Shown: piece by piece, positions 1 to 8,310 of the stretch
Layout: every line of letters starts with the position of its first letter
Position numbering within the stretch: the stretch's first letter is position 1
NCBI RefSeq assembly: GCF_900106555.1
Contig: NZ_FNOE01000001.1
Location: forward strand, 62,001-126,000
DNA length: 64,000 bases
Source of the DNA: Nitrosomonas oligotropha
Lineage (GTDB): Bacteria; Pseudomonadota; Gammaproteobacteria; Burkholderiales; Nitrosomonadaceae
Reading direction: 5' to 3'
The notes under the pieces: generated by a model
Databases searched by the model: none
Told to the model about the DNA's origin: nothing
The model's input: the letters and a program-made list of their open reading frames with translations, nothing else
Translations under genes and position numbers: made by a program

Positions 1-422
1 GCAGCCTGCTGCCCATTAGCTGTTTCCGATTGCCACATCAGAAACCATTCGCCGCCAATCGTCATGAATCCGGTAAACCACAGTAAAAAGCCCAGTGTCA
101 GTCCAAGAATTGCCAAACCTTTTGCTTGATTGAAAGCAGCGGGGTTTTGGATACTCCGGTATAAACGCCAACCGCCCAGCCAGCACAGCGCAGCAATCAT
201 GATTTCGGTGCCTATGATGAGGCTGTAAACGGTGTGATGAATAGCCGGAGAATGAATGGCGCGCCATAACCCTTCATTGCCGGGAAATGTGGTGTCCATC
301 ATCAGCACATGTGCTACCAGCGTGAAATTCGAGTTGTAATCGGTGAGGTTATTGAATGCCACCAGTGAAGCATATAGTGCGAAAGCCAACACCATGACAA
401 GTTTTGATATTCTCGTGGACAT
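1..422 (-). CDS. DUF2165 family small membrane protein (partial, runs off the left edge)
   Basis: Read on the minus strand from an ATG at 422, the frame stays open for 140 codons to the window edge. It starts MSTRISKLVMVLAFALYASL, a hydrophobic first helix, then has a polar stretch with HVLMMDTTFPGNEGLWRAI, followed by two further hydrophobic segments (around residues 66-85 and 103-125). This helix pattern and the NNLTDYNSNF...HVLMMDTTFP block match what I recall of DUF2165 predicted inner-membrane proteins, whose function is unknown. The C-terminus lies outside the window. Family call fairly sure; role unknown. Confidence 0.72.
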   Translation of the reverse strand, partial: MSTRISKLVMVLAFALYASLVAFNNLTDYNSNFTLVAHVLMMDTTFPGNEGLWRAIHSPAIHHTVYSLIIGTEIMIAALCWLGGWRLYRSIQNPAAFNQAKGLAILGLTLGFLLWFTGFMTIGGEWFLMWQSETANGQQA

Positions 423-562
423 GGCTCTAACTGAAGTGGAAATGCTGAGAATTGATGAGGAGTTAGAAAAGCGATTCTGTTTTTGTTGAAACCCGGCCAG
501 ATTATAGTGTCAGAGACATGTCTGGCCGGGGTTTAATTTACAGTGTTACATTGCGTAAAGAA

Positions 563-1426
563 TTACGAAACTTGTTGAATTCCGGACAATAACCAAGTCG
601 CGTTAGGATCTTTCAGATCTTTTTGCACGTGCCAGATTTCATCAAATGCTTCCGGTTCGCCATTTGGAAGTTCGCGTAGCTGGCCGGTGAAGCGCACGCT
701 GGCAATCGCCATATCCTGGGTAGTTTCCACTTCCAGTAAGTTGGCATCGATAAACATGACTTCCGATTTTTGTTGCGTATCGCCTCTTTCCTGCATCTGT
801 TCGCTTAATTCCGCCAGCATTTCCGCAGTTGTGAAATCACGGATTTCATTGATATCGCCACGATCATGCGCTGCTTGTAAGCGGATGAACGAAGCCTTGG
901 CGTTGCGGATAAAAGGTTCTACTTTGAAATCTGCAGGAATATTCGGCTGCTGATATGCGCTTCCGCTGTTTTCACTGGACGCAGTTTCTGCCGGTGCAGT
1001 GAAAGGGGGCGCATTGAAGCGGTCTTGTGTGCCCGCAGCACCCATGCCGGAATATTGCATCGAAGCGGCTTGCTCCGCCCTGGGTTTTCGCAGCATGCGG
1101 ATGACGAAGAAAACAACGCCAATCAGTAACGCCATAATCACAAAATCCATCATGTTGATATTTTCAAACGCACCGCCCATGAAGAGCGCAGCCAATAAGC
1201 CGCCTGCTGCCAGGCCCGCTAACGCGCCGCCCCATTTGCTACCAGTGGAAGGAGCCGCGGCTGGTGTTGTAGCAGGTGCTGCTTTTTGTGTATTGGGTGC
1301 CGGATTGACCGATTGGCGTTGCGTGCCTATGTTTTTACCGCCGCCCATACGTTTTGCTTCCGCATCGAAAGCGAGTAATCCAAAACTAAGAAAAATCAAA
1401 GTCAGAAAGGTGAGTGTCTGCTTCAT
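563..1426 (-). CDS. Tim44-like domain protein with signal peptide and membrane segment
   Basis: 287 residues from the ATG at 1426, which has a GGGAGAC ribosome site just upstream; an in-frame ATG five codons earlier is less likely. It begins with a signal peptide (MKQTLTFLTLIFLSFGLLAF, cleavage near AEA), then a Pro/Ala/Gly-rich linker, a Gly-rich hydrophobic stretch (about 75-110) and a C-terminal Tim44-like domain (about 165-287) ending in DLKDPNATWLLSGIQQV. Bacterial Tim44-domain proteins are membrane-anchored and poorly characterised; the domain resembles the membrane-docking part of mitochondrial Tim44. It stands alone, with no operon partner. Confidence 0.8.
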   Translation of the reverse strand: MKQTLTFLTLIFLSFGLLAFDAEAKRMGGGKNIGTQRQSVNPAPNTQKAAPATTPAAAPSTGSKWGGALAGLAAGGLLAALFMGGAFENINMMDFVIMALLIGVVFFVIRMLRKPRAEQAASMQYSGMGAAGTQDRFNAPPFTAPAETASSENSGSAYQQPNIPADFKVEPFIRNAKASFIRLQAAHDRGDINEIRDFTTAEMLAELSEQMQERGDTQQKSEVMFIDANLLEVETTQDMAIASVRFTGQLRELPNGEPEAFDEIWHVQKDLKDPNATWLLSGIQQVS

Positions 1427-1573
1427 CGTTTTGTCTCCCAAACTGTTATTAAAAGATTGAGTATAGCATCGTGCTTGTATTGCCAGCTATACAGAATTTT
1501 TCGACCTTGAATGTTCTGAAAAATTTCAAGTTATTTTTGTTACTGCTGGTAATGGATGAAGTGTCTTACGCGA

Positions 1574-2023
1574 CTAGCGCAGCAAGACAAGACGGGGAAT
1601 TGCGTCACGATCAACCCAAACAATCGCATTTTGGTTAAATAGCTGCCCCAATGATTTTGCGCTGTGTATATCGATTCCGGGAATAAAAAAACTTTTTTCT
1701 GCCGGCCATACGCCAGCCGGATCAGTGTGCACACTTTCGATACCTTGATAGGCATGATACGTCAGGAAATGTCTGAGCGATTCATGCGCCACTACGTTTT
1801 CCTCATCGCTGACTAATTGGCTGTAGGGGTTATAGGCGCTGATGATCGCCGCGCACGATTGATTTAATGTCACCAGGAATTGCGCGAGCGATTCGGAGTA
1901 TTGATCGATTGTGAGCGTAATGCAGTCAGCCGCGGTGCCGATCCGGTAATCCGCATGGGTGTAGTTTGCGATCAGTGAACCGGAGATCGTTGAGGAAATC
2001 GGATTTTTCCGGTTAATGTTCAT
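1574..2023 (-). CDS. DUF3293 domain-containing protein
   Basis: About 149 residues if started at the ATG at 2023, which overlaps the 3' end of the upstream cytochrome gene by 11 bp and suggests coupled translation. Earlier in-frame starts (to 2074) would add Arg/Met-rich residues encoded inside the cytochrome's His-rich tail and are less plausible. The domain opens SLIANYTHADYRI and has the conserved-looking NQSCAAIISAYNPYS and ESLRHFLTYHAYQGI blocks that I associate with DUF3293, a family of unknown function. Cytosolic; no signal peptide or membrane helix seen. Confidence 0.7.
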   Translation of the reverse strand: MNINRKNPISSTISGSLIANYTHADYRIGTAADCITLTIDQYSESLAQFLVTLNQSCAAIISAYNPYSQLVSDEENVVAHESLRHFLTYHAYQGIESVHTDPAGVWPAEKSFFIPGIDIHSAKSLGQLFNQNAIVWVDRDAIPRLVLLR

Positions 2024-2567
2024 GCGCATGGCTATGGTCATGCGCGTGATCCTTGGTTGAATGGACGAGCTCATCGTATTGCTCGGGTGTCATATGGCTC
2101 ATTTTGAGGATGAAGGCTGCCATCGCCCAGATCGAGTCATCGTCGTGACTGAGTCCCCAGGCCGGCATGGCGGTCATTTTCAAACCGTTTTTTATGACCC
2201 AGAAATATTCCTTGGCGCGATCCTGTTTTTCGGCCTGATCGATGACCGGTTCGCGCTGATGAAATACCGGCGGCTGGGGGTACAAACCGGCGGAGAGCTC
2301 CGTAGGCTTCAAGCCGGGTGCAAGATGGCAGACCGGGCACATGGCATCGTAGTGAACCGCGCCTGTCAGCAGCAGCTTTTCATCATCCAAAGGCGGTACT
2401 TCCAGATTCTTGGCGCGTGCTTCAATAGAGCTTTCACGCACCCATTCGATGATTTTTTCAGTAATGGCCCAATGTTTCTCGGTGGCTGCCATATTGTAAG
2501 CACCGGAACCAAGAGCGGTTATGATCAGAACGAGTAATGCCAAAAACAAACTCAGAATCTTTTTCAT
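2013..2567 (-). CDS. Periplasmic c-type cytochrome with His-rich C-terminus
   Basis: 184 residues, ATG preceded by AGGTGA. An N-terminal signal or anchor helix (residues 1-22) is followed by one heme c site, CPVCH at 77-81. The likely distal ligand is Met134 in KMTAMPAWG. The tail, from about 173, is HAHDHSHAHEH, a strongly His-rich run able to bind metal. This is a monoheme class I-type cytochrome fold exported to the periplasm, presumably an electron carrier; its partner is not evident here. It overlaps the DUF3293 gene. The His tail is unusual for a small electron-transfer cytochrome and may reflect copper or nickel handling (inference). Confidence 0.82.
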   Translation of the reverse strand: MKKILSLFLALLVLIITALGSGAYNMAATEKHWAITEKIIEWVRESSIEARAKNLEVPPLDDEKLLLTGAVHYDAMCPVCHLAPGLKPTELSAGLYPQPPVFHQREPVIDQAEKQDRAKEYFWVIKNGLKMTAMPAWGLSHDDDSIWAMAAFILKMSHMTPEQYDELVHSTKDHAHDHSHAHEH

Positions 2568-2649
2568 GTTTCACCTCATCAGATGATTGGGCATTGGTTG
2601 CTTGGGCCGGATAGCTTTGCGATCATCGTACTTTCAATTCCGGTGAGAA

Positions 2650-3600
2650 TCAACTTGCATTCTCGGGATCGGCGGATTTGCCTCTTTCCAGCTTGCTTTG
2701 AATACTGGCGTGATCAAGATGAGGCGCAAACATTTCGATGAAATCAAGAATATAACCACGTATATAGCTATTGCGGCTGATACCGATGCGTGTGGTGCTG
2801 GGTTCAAATAGATGACTGGCATCGATGGATCTGAGGGTTTTATCGCGCTTGGCATCGAAAGCCATGTTGGCAAGAATGCCAACACCCAGTCCCAGCTCCA
2901 CATAGGTTTTAATCACGTCAGAGTCAATTGCGGTGAGTACCACATTGGGCTCCAATCCGCAGCTTGCGAATGCCTGGTTGATTTTTGAACGGCCGGTAAA
3001 AGCCGAATCATAAGTGATGATGGGATAGCGATTGATCGCTTCCAGCGTGAGTTTTTTTAATTTCAGCAACGGATGTTTGGGCGGCACGATGATGCAGCGG
3101 TTCCACTGATAGCAGGGCAGCATGACCAGTTCTTTATATTGTTCAAGCGCTTCGGTGGCGATTCCAATATCCGCTTCACCTGAGGTGACCAAAGCGGCAA
3201 TCTGTACCGGGCTGCCTTGCCGCAAAATGAGTTTGACCTTCGGGTAACGCGCGGTAAAACGCTTGATTACAGGTGGCAAAGAATAGCGCGCTTGGGTGTG
3301 TGTGGTCGCGATGGTTAGCGTGCCGCCAGCTTCATTGGTAAATTCTTGCGCTATTTTCTTCAGGTTGTCAGCATCACGCAGCATCTTGACGGCTGTTTTT
3401 ATGATCAATTGTCCTGGCGGTGTTATTTTTACAATGCGTTTGCCATTGCGTAGAAAAATATCGACGCCGAGTTCTTCTTCGAGCAATTGGATTTGCTTGC
3501 TGATAGCCGGTTGAGAGGTGTGCAGATTTTTTGCCGCCCTAGATAAGTTCATGTCCTGATTGGCAGTTTCGCATAAATAGCGCAATTGCTGAAGTTTCAT
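2650..3600 (-). CDS. cysB: CysB-type LysR-family transcriptional regulator
   Basis: 316 residues. The N-terminal winged helix-turn-helix (MKLQQLRYLCETANQDMNLS, then LHTSQPAISKQIQLLEEELG) is the CysB/Cbl subtype of the LysR family; the remainder (about 90-300) is the periplasmic-binding-protein-like effector domain with TTHTQARYSLPPVIKRF. CysB regulates sulfate assimilation in response to O-acetylserine or N-acetylserine (family knowledge). It is divergent from the cysI operon that starts at 4029, so the shared 428-bp gap is the likely control region. CysB versus the paralogue Cbl cannot be settled from sequence alone, but the context favours CysB. Confidence 0.85.
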   Translation of the reverse strand: MKLQQLRYLCETANQDMNLSRAAKNLHTSQPAISKQIQLLEEELGVDIFLRNGKRIVKITPPGQLIIKTAVKMLRDADNLKKIAQEFTNEAGGTLTIATTHTQARYSLPPVIKRFTARYPKVKLILRQGSPVQIAALVTSGEADIGIATEALEQYKELVMLPCYQWNRCIIVPPKHPLLKLKKLTLEAINRYPIITYDSAFTGRSKINQAFASCGLEPNVVLTAIDSDVIKTYVELGLGVGILANMAFDAKRDKTLRSIDASHLFEPSTTRIGISRNSYIRGYILDFIEMFAPHLDHASIQSKLERGKSADPENAS

Positions 3601-4028
3601 AGGTCACGCCTGCTAATAGAAAATGGTGATATATATCTAATATAATATTATTTTGATTTATAAATAGGTATTGATATCATGCCATGCGGTTAAAAGGGAA
3701 AAATGCAGCTGCAAGATTTATTCTGTCAGGTTCTCTGATCAGTTTCATTTATCATACACACTAGAATTGATTGCCGTGACAAGTTACAGGCGATTCCGCT
3801 TGGTTTTTTGATAAAATAACAAATTACGCTAAGCTCCGTAAAAAAATGTGAACAAAGACGGCTAAACGTCGGTAACGGCTGGTCAGTACGATTGCAGTAT
3901 GTTGATTTTAATAAAAATGAAAAAGCTGATGCCGTGCATCAGGATGATAAAGTGAGCGGCTGGGGTGGCGGATTGCTGATTATTGGCAGGTCTTGGCAAT
4001 TTCCCATTAATGAAACTAGGATTGATTA
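3601..4028. promoter_or_regulatory. Divergent cysB / cys operon intergenic region
   Basis: 428 bp between the divergent regulator and the sulfite-reduction operon. It is AT-rich near the regulator (around 3625-3680, with runs such as ATATATCTAATATAATATTA), which fits a promoter zone and possible LysR-type binding, but I could not pick out a single convincing operator or a -35/-10 pair. A start-less open frame (3820-4029) ends in TAATG overlapping the next gene's ATG; see findings. No RNA gene seen. Confidence 0.4.
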
Positions 4029-4256
4029 ATGAGTACAAATATTGAGAATAAACCGAAACAAGTAACATGGTTTAATGGTTGTGGCGGACGGATCGGTATC
4101 GTGGTGGGTGAAAGCGGTGAGCATGCCTATATCGGTATGGCATTGCGGCATGATGAAGACGATGATGTGGACCATATCATGAAGTATGGCGCCAAATTTC
4201 CATTGGATGCGGCCCTATTGCTGCCGGTGTCGAAACGGTATACGCAAGAATCCTAA
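4029..4256 (+). CDS. Small conserved hypothetical protein of the cys operon
   Basis: 75 residues, preceded by AGGATTG as a weak ribosome site. No signal peptide or membrane helix. The sequence has KQVTWFNGCGGRIGIVVGE and an acidic DEDDDVDHIMKYGAKFP segment. I do not recognise the family. It is the first gene of the cysI-DUF934-cysH run (48 bp before cysI, same strand), so a role linked to sulfite reduction or its regulation is plausible but only inferred from position. Confidence 0.6.
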   Translation: MSTNIENKPKQVTWFNGCGGRIGIVVGESGEHAYIGMALRHDEDDDVDHIMKYGAKFPLDAALLLPVSKRYTQES

Positions 4257-4304
4257 AGGCATATCCATTGGGTATCTTTGAATAAATAGGCGGGGAAATT
4301 AACG

Positions 4305-6047
4305 ATGTATCGCTATGATGAATATGATCAGCAAATAGTGGATGAACGTGTCAGGCAGTACCGCGATCAGGTGCGCCGTCGACTTTCCGGTGAATTGACC
4401 GAGCAAGAGTTTTTGCCGTTGCGGCTGCAAAACGGTTTGTACATGCAAATACATGGCTACATGTTACGGATTGCGGTGCCATATGGTCTGATTTCTGCGC
4501 AGCAGATGCGCATGTTTGCGCATCTCGCGCGTAAGTATGATCGCGGCTATGGTCATTTCACCACACGTCAGAACATTCAGTTTAATTGGCTCAAATTGCA
4601 GGATACACCCGATATCCTTGCCGATTTGGCGTCGGTGCAAATGCACGGTATTCAAACTTCCGGCAATTGTGTGCGTAACATCACCTCGGATGAATTTGCC
4701 GGTGTTGCACAGGACGAAGTGGTGGATCCGCGTCCGTATGCCGAGATTTTGCGCCAATGGAGCACATTTCATCCGGAATTTGCCTATTTGCCGCGCAAAT
4801 TCAAGATCGCCATCAGCGGTGGTAAAGAAGACCGTGCAGCCATTTATGCGCACGATATTGGATTGGCGGCTATCAAAAATGCGCAAGGCGAGGTTGGCTT
4901 CCGGGTTGTGGTGGGCGGCGGTTTGGGGCGGACACCGATTATTGGCAGTGAAATCTGTGAATTTGTGCCATGGCAGCATATTTTGACGTATGTCGAATCC
5001 ATTCTGCGGATATATAACCAATATGGCCGCCGCGACAATAAATATAAAGCGCGTATCAAGATTCTGGTCAAGGCGCTGGGGATCGATGAATTCAAACGTC
5101 AAGTCGAAGCCGACTGGGCGGATCTGAAGGACGGTCCCGGCACGTTAACCGGCGAGGAAGTCGATCGGGTCGCATCATTCTTTACCGATCCGGTGTATGA
5201 AACATTACCCGATCATGATTCGAAGTTGAATGAATTCAAAGCGGACAGCCGCTCGTTTTCGAATTGGCTTTCGCGCAACGTGAAGCCGCACCGGGTTCCC
5301 GGTTATGCGATTGTCGTATTGTCATTGAAAAAACCGGGCGATGCACCCGGCGATGCCACCGCTGAGCAAATGGATTTTGTTGCGGATCTGGCGGATCGCT
5401 ACAGTTTCGGTGAGTTGCGCATCACGCATAAACAAAATCTGGTATTGGCGGACGTCCGGCAAAAGGATTTGATCAGTCTGTGGCAAGAGGCTTCCGCTCA
5501 AGAGCTGACGACGCCCAATATCGGTATGCTGACGGATATTATCAGTTGCCCGGGCGCGGAATTCTGCACGCTGGCCAATGCACGCTCGATTCCGCTGGCG
5601 AAATTGATTGCCGAGCGTTTTGAGAATCTGGATTATTTGTACGATATCGGTGAAATTACGCTGAATATTTCAGGTTGCGTCAATGCCTGCGGACAGCACC
5701 ACATCGGCAATATCGGTATCACCGGTGTGGAGAAGAAAGATCACGATGAGTGGTATCAAGTATCAATCGGCGGCGCGGAAGGTAACGATAGCTCGATCAG
5801 CAAAATTATCGGTCCTTCCTTTACTTTTCATCAAGTGCCGGAAGTCATTGAACGCTTGATTCATGTCTATTTGCGTGAACGCTTCGAAGATGAAAGTTTT
5901 ATTAGCACGGTACGCCGCATCGGCCATACGCCTTTCAAAGAACATGTCTATGCGACCGATTTCGTTGCGCAAGAAGATGAAGCCGCCGGCAAACATGTCG
6001 TGCTGCCCGCGCAATATGAGGTGCCTTATTATTCACCTAGGTTTTAA
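4305..6047 (+). CDS. cysI: Sulfite reductase hemoprotein (siroheme/[4Fe-4S] subunit)
   Basis: 580 residues, with a GGGGAAA ribosome site. It has the duplicated nitrite/sulfite reductase ferredoxin-like halves (about 55-115 and 330-400) and two siroheme/4Fe-4S domains. The cluster ligands are visible as Cys415, Cys421 (CPGAEFC) and Cys458, Cys462 (SGCVNACGQHH). The enzyme performs the six-electron reduction of sulfite to sulfide in assimilatory sulfur metabolism. The length matches short CysI forms, with no flavoprotein CysJ fusion. It overlaps the downstream DUF934 gene (TAATG), as is usual when CysI works with DUF934. No lesion seen. Confidence 0.93.
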   Translation: MYRYDEYDQQIVDERVRQYRDQVRRRLSGELTEQEFLPLRLQNGLYMQIHGYMLRIAVPYGLISAQQMRMFAHLARKYDRGYGHFTTRQNIQFNWLKLQDTPDILADLASVQMHGIQTSGNCVRNITSDEFAGVAQDEVVDPRPYAEILRQWSTFHPEFAYLPRKFKIAISGGKEDRAAIYAHDIGLAAIKNAQGEVGFRVVVGGGLGRTPIIGSEICEFVPWQHILTYVESILRIYNQYGRRDNKYKARIKILVKALGIDEFKRQVEADWADLKDGPGTLTGEEVDRVASFFTDPVYETLPDHDSKLNEFKADSRSFSNWLSRNVKPHRVPGYAIVVLSLKKPGDAPGDATAEQMDFVADLADRYSFGELRITHKQNLVLADVRQKDLISLWQEASAQELTTPNIGMLTDIISCPGAEFCTLANARSIPLAKLIAERFENLDYLYDIGEITLNISGCVNACGQHHIGNIGITGVEKKDHDEWYQVSIGGAEGNDSSISKIIGPSFTFHQVPEVIERLIHVYLRERFEDESFISTVRRIGHTPFKEHVYATDFVAQEDEAAGKHVVLPAQYEVPYYSPRF

Positions 6048-6580
6048 TGGACATGATTATCAAAAATAAAGCTATTGTCGCGGATGATTGGACCGTGTTG
6101 CGGTTGCAGGAACAAGAAAAACCTGAAAATGTCATTGTTGCAGCCGGTAAAGTCATCGTGCCGCTGCAAGTATGGCAAGCGCAGCGCGCAGCATTGCAGG
6201 ATCGCAAGGAAATCGGCGTATGGCTGGCCAGCGATGAGCGACCTGAAGAATTGAAAGGCGATATAGAAAAATTTTCCGTGATTGCGGTTGATTTTCCGAA
6301 ATTCTCGGATGGCCGTGGTTACTCGATCGCCTTTAATCTGCGCGCGCGCTTAGGGTATAGCGGAGAGTTGCGTGCGATTGGCGATGTATTGCGCGATCAG
6401 TTATTTTATTTGCAGCGCGTGGGTTTTGACGCGTTTGCGCCGCACCCGGACCGGAAAATTGAAGATGTAATAAAAGGTTTGAGCGATTTTTCGGAAGTGT
6501 ATCAAACTTCGTTTGATCAAAAACTGCCGTTGTTCCGGCGTGTACAGCGCAAAGCCAATGAAGCGGCACCCGGTCAATGA
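6047..6580 (+). CDS. DUF934 protein, probable sulfite-reduction accessory
   Basis: 177 residues starting at the ATG in the TAATG overlap with cysI. The C-terminal half (about 85-165) carries the DUF934 hallmark: FPKFSDGRGYSIAFNLRARL, then GELRAIGDVLRDQLFYLQRV and GFDAFAPH. DUF934 proteins are almost always encoded between cysI and cysH in proteobacteria and are annotated as oxidoreductases probably involved in sulfite reduction; the biochemical role is not established. The next gene, cysH, starts inside its last codons (ATGA overlap), so the three are translationally coupled. Confidence 0.88.
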   Translation: MDMIIKNKAIVADDWTVLRLQEQEKPENVIVAAGKVIVPLQVWQAQRAALQDRKEIGVWLASDERPEELKGDIEKFSVIAVDFPKFSDGRGYSIAFNLRARLGYSGELRAIGDVLRDQLFYLQRVGFDAFAPHPDRKIEDVIKGLSDFSEVYQTSFDQKLPLFRRVQRKANEAAPGQ

Positions 6581-7275
6581 GTGATTTGCAACAAAAAATC
6601 GAGCAGGTTGTCGCGGTTCTGACCGAAACAATCCGTGACTTTGCGCCGGTTACCTTTGCCAACAGCTTGGGCGCGGAAGATATGGTCTTGACCGACATCA
6701 TTGATCGCTATCAGCTCGATATCGATATGTTCAGTCTGGATACTGGCCGCTTGCCGCAAGAGACTTATGATTTGATGCAAGTCGTGCGGGAGCGGTACAA
6801 AACACCGTTGCGTATCTATTTTCCCAATGTAAAACAAGTTGAGGCCTATGTCGCCGAGCATGGCGTCAATGGGTTTTATGACAGTATCGAGTTGCGCAAG
6901 GCATGTTGCCATATTCGTAAAGTCGAGCCACTGCGCCGCGCCTTGCAGGGTAAGCGCGCCTGGATCACCGGAATGCGAAGCGAACAAGCATCGACCCGGT
7001 CGAATTTAAAAGTATCGGCTTACGATATGGATAATCGCATGCAGAAGGTCAATCCATTGCTGGAATGGTCCAATGCGGAAGTTTGGGAATATCTCAAGCA
7101 CTATGACGTGCCTTATAACAAACTGCATGACAAATTTTATCCCAGTATCGGCTGCGCGCCCTGCACTCGTGCCATTACGCCGGGGGAAGACATCCGTTCT
7201 GGGCGCTGGTGGTGGGAAGCACCGGAAAACAAAGAATGCGGATTGCACAGCGGCAAGGTTGTACCCATAAAATAA
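6577..7275 (+). CDS. cysH: Phosphoadenylyl-/adenylyl-sulfate reductase
   Basis: 232 residues, overlapping DUF934 by 4 bp. The PP-loop-like start (FANSLGAEDMVLTDII) binds the nucleotide; FSLDTGRLPQETYDL and ITGMRSEQASTRS are family signatures. It carries the two Cys pairs that mark the [4Fe-4S] APS-reductase subtype: CCHIRKVEPLRRAL and GCAPCTRAI, plus the C-terminal catalytic Cys in KECGLH. It therefore probably reduces APS (rather than only PAPS) to sulfite using thioredoxin. This is the last intact gene of the operon; the next gene, cysN, survives only as a fragment. Confidence 0.92.
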   Translation: MSDLQQKIEQVVAVLTETIRDFAPVTFANSLGAEDMVLTDIIDRYQLDIDMFSLDTGRLPQETYDLMQVVRERYKTPLRIYFPNVKQVEAYVAEHGVNGFYDSIELRKACCHIRKVEPLRRALQGKRAWITGMRSEQASTRSNLKVSAYDMDNRMQKVNPLLEWSNAEVWEYLKHYDVPYNKLHDKFYPSIGCAPCTRAITPGEDIRSGRWWWEAPENKECGLHSGKVVPIK

Positions 7276-7419
7276 CATCTGCGATTTGTTGATGGGCTTT
7301 CGTTGTAAACCGGCTGAGTTCGGTTGGAATCAGCTTGGCTGTGTATTGCATGACTCATAGTCTATTCTTGAAGATCAATTACCTTCCATCACCCATACAA
7401 CACGTAAACACGGCGCCGA

Positions 7420-7607
7420 GGGTGTCTTTATCGTTACTGACTGACGGATTGCAGGCCGAACGTGAGCAAGGGATTACCATCGATGTGGCGTACCGCACGC
7501 CCAAACGCAAATTCATCATCGCCGATACGCCCGGACATGAACAATATACCCGTAATACAGTTACCGGCGCGTCGATAGCGAGTCTGGTAATTACGAATAA
7601 TTGCTGA
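7420..7607 (+). pseudogene. cysN: cysN remnant (sulfate adenylyltransferase GTPase subunit)
   Basis: About 60 codons match the GTP-binding region of Cys[21 protein letters not shown], then [19 protein letters not shown] and TVTGAS. Three residues normally following AYR are missing, the usual MVTGAS is TVTGAS, and the frame ends at TGA shortly after. Neither the N-terminal P-loop nor the remaining roughly 400 residues are present. The flanks, 7276-7419 and 7608-7815, show no intact gene; a short open stretch ends at 7810. The position after cysH fits an ancestral cysH-cysD-cysN order. A functional copy would have to be elsewhere. Confidence 0.75.
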
Positions 7608-7815
7608 ATGACTGTCGTGGGATCTGAACGAAAATAAACCTGAACTTGTGTTTAATATTGCCGTGCATTTCCCCTGTAGAGATTCATCGCGGCCGTGGTG
7701 CGTATTTCCGAGTGATATCAAATCAAGTATGCGATAAATTCGCAGATACAGGTAGAATATCGGCTGGAATCCATCGGGCTGGAAGTGCAAGGAAATATTA
7801 AATCAAGCTAACAGT

Positions 7816-8238
7816 ATGAATTTAATAAAAGAACAAGACAAAAGACTGAAAGGATTTACTATCCTGGTGGTGGAAGATAACGAGTTAAACCAGCAAGTTG
7901 CAAAAGGCTTGCTAGAATATAATGGCGCGACTGTAGCGATAGCTAATCATGGGAAAGAAGCATTGGAAATGTTAAGTGAATTTCCCTTTGACTGCGTGTT
8001 GATGGATATTCAAATGCCTGTGATGGATGGCTTGGAAGCCACGCAATTAATCCGTGCCAACCCGCAGTGTCCGGATACTTTGATCATAGCGGTAACAGCC
8101 AATGCAGATCAGCATCACAAAGATTTATGCCAAAACGCGGGCATGAATGATTTTTTGACAAAACCAATTGATCCAGAGCGATTGGTGAATACGCTATTAA
8201 AGTGGCTGATGCCCAAGCCGGATGTACGGATTTCATGA
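7816..8238 (+). CDS. Stand-alone response-regulator receiver protein
   Basis: 140 residues, one receiver domain. Key residues are present: acidic pair Glu20-Asp21 (VVEDNE), phospho-acceptor Asp64 in LMDIQMPVMDG, Thr94 (AVTAN) and Lys116 (LTKPI). There is no output domain. The sequence resembles the C-terminal receiver of hybrid histidine kinases (VEDNELNQQVA...GLLEYNGA), so it may be the surviving end of a larger hybrid kinase whose 5' part decayed in 7608-7815. An HPt protein lies at 13157 and could be its phosphorelay partner (inference). Confidence 0.8.
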   Translation: MNLIKEQDKRLKGFTILVVEDNELNQQVAKGLLEYNGATVAIANHGKEALEMLSEFPFDCVLMDIQMPVMDGLEATQLIRANPQCPDTLIIAVTANADQHHKDLCQNAGMNDFLTKPIDPERLVNTLLKWLMPKPDVRIS

Positions 8239-8310
8239 GCGCTAAGAGATAAAAATGAATGGTTTTTTCTTGCTGAATCGGTGGCATTTGATTGAGTATT
8301 AATTTTCTGG

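Noticed and set aside
16-267. Minus-strand 83-codon frame at the left edge
   Set aside because: It overlaps the DUF2165 gene in another frame and its composition is Arg/His/Ser-rich, as in shadow frames.
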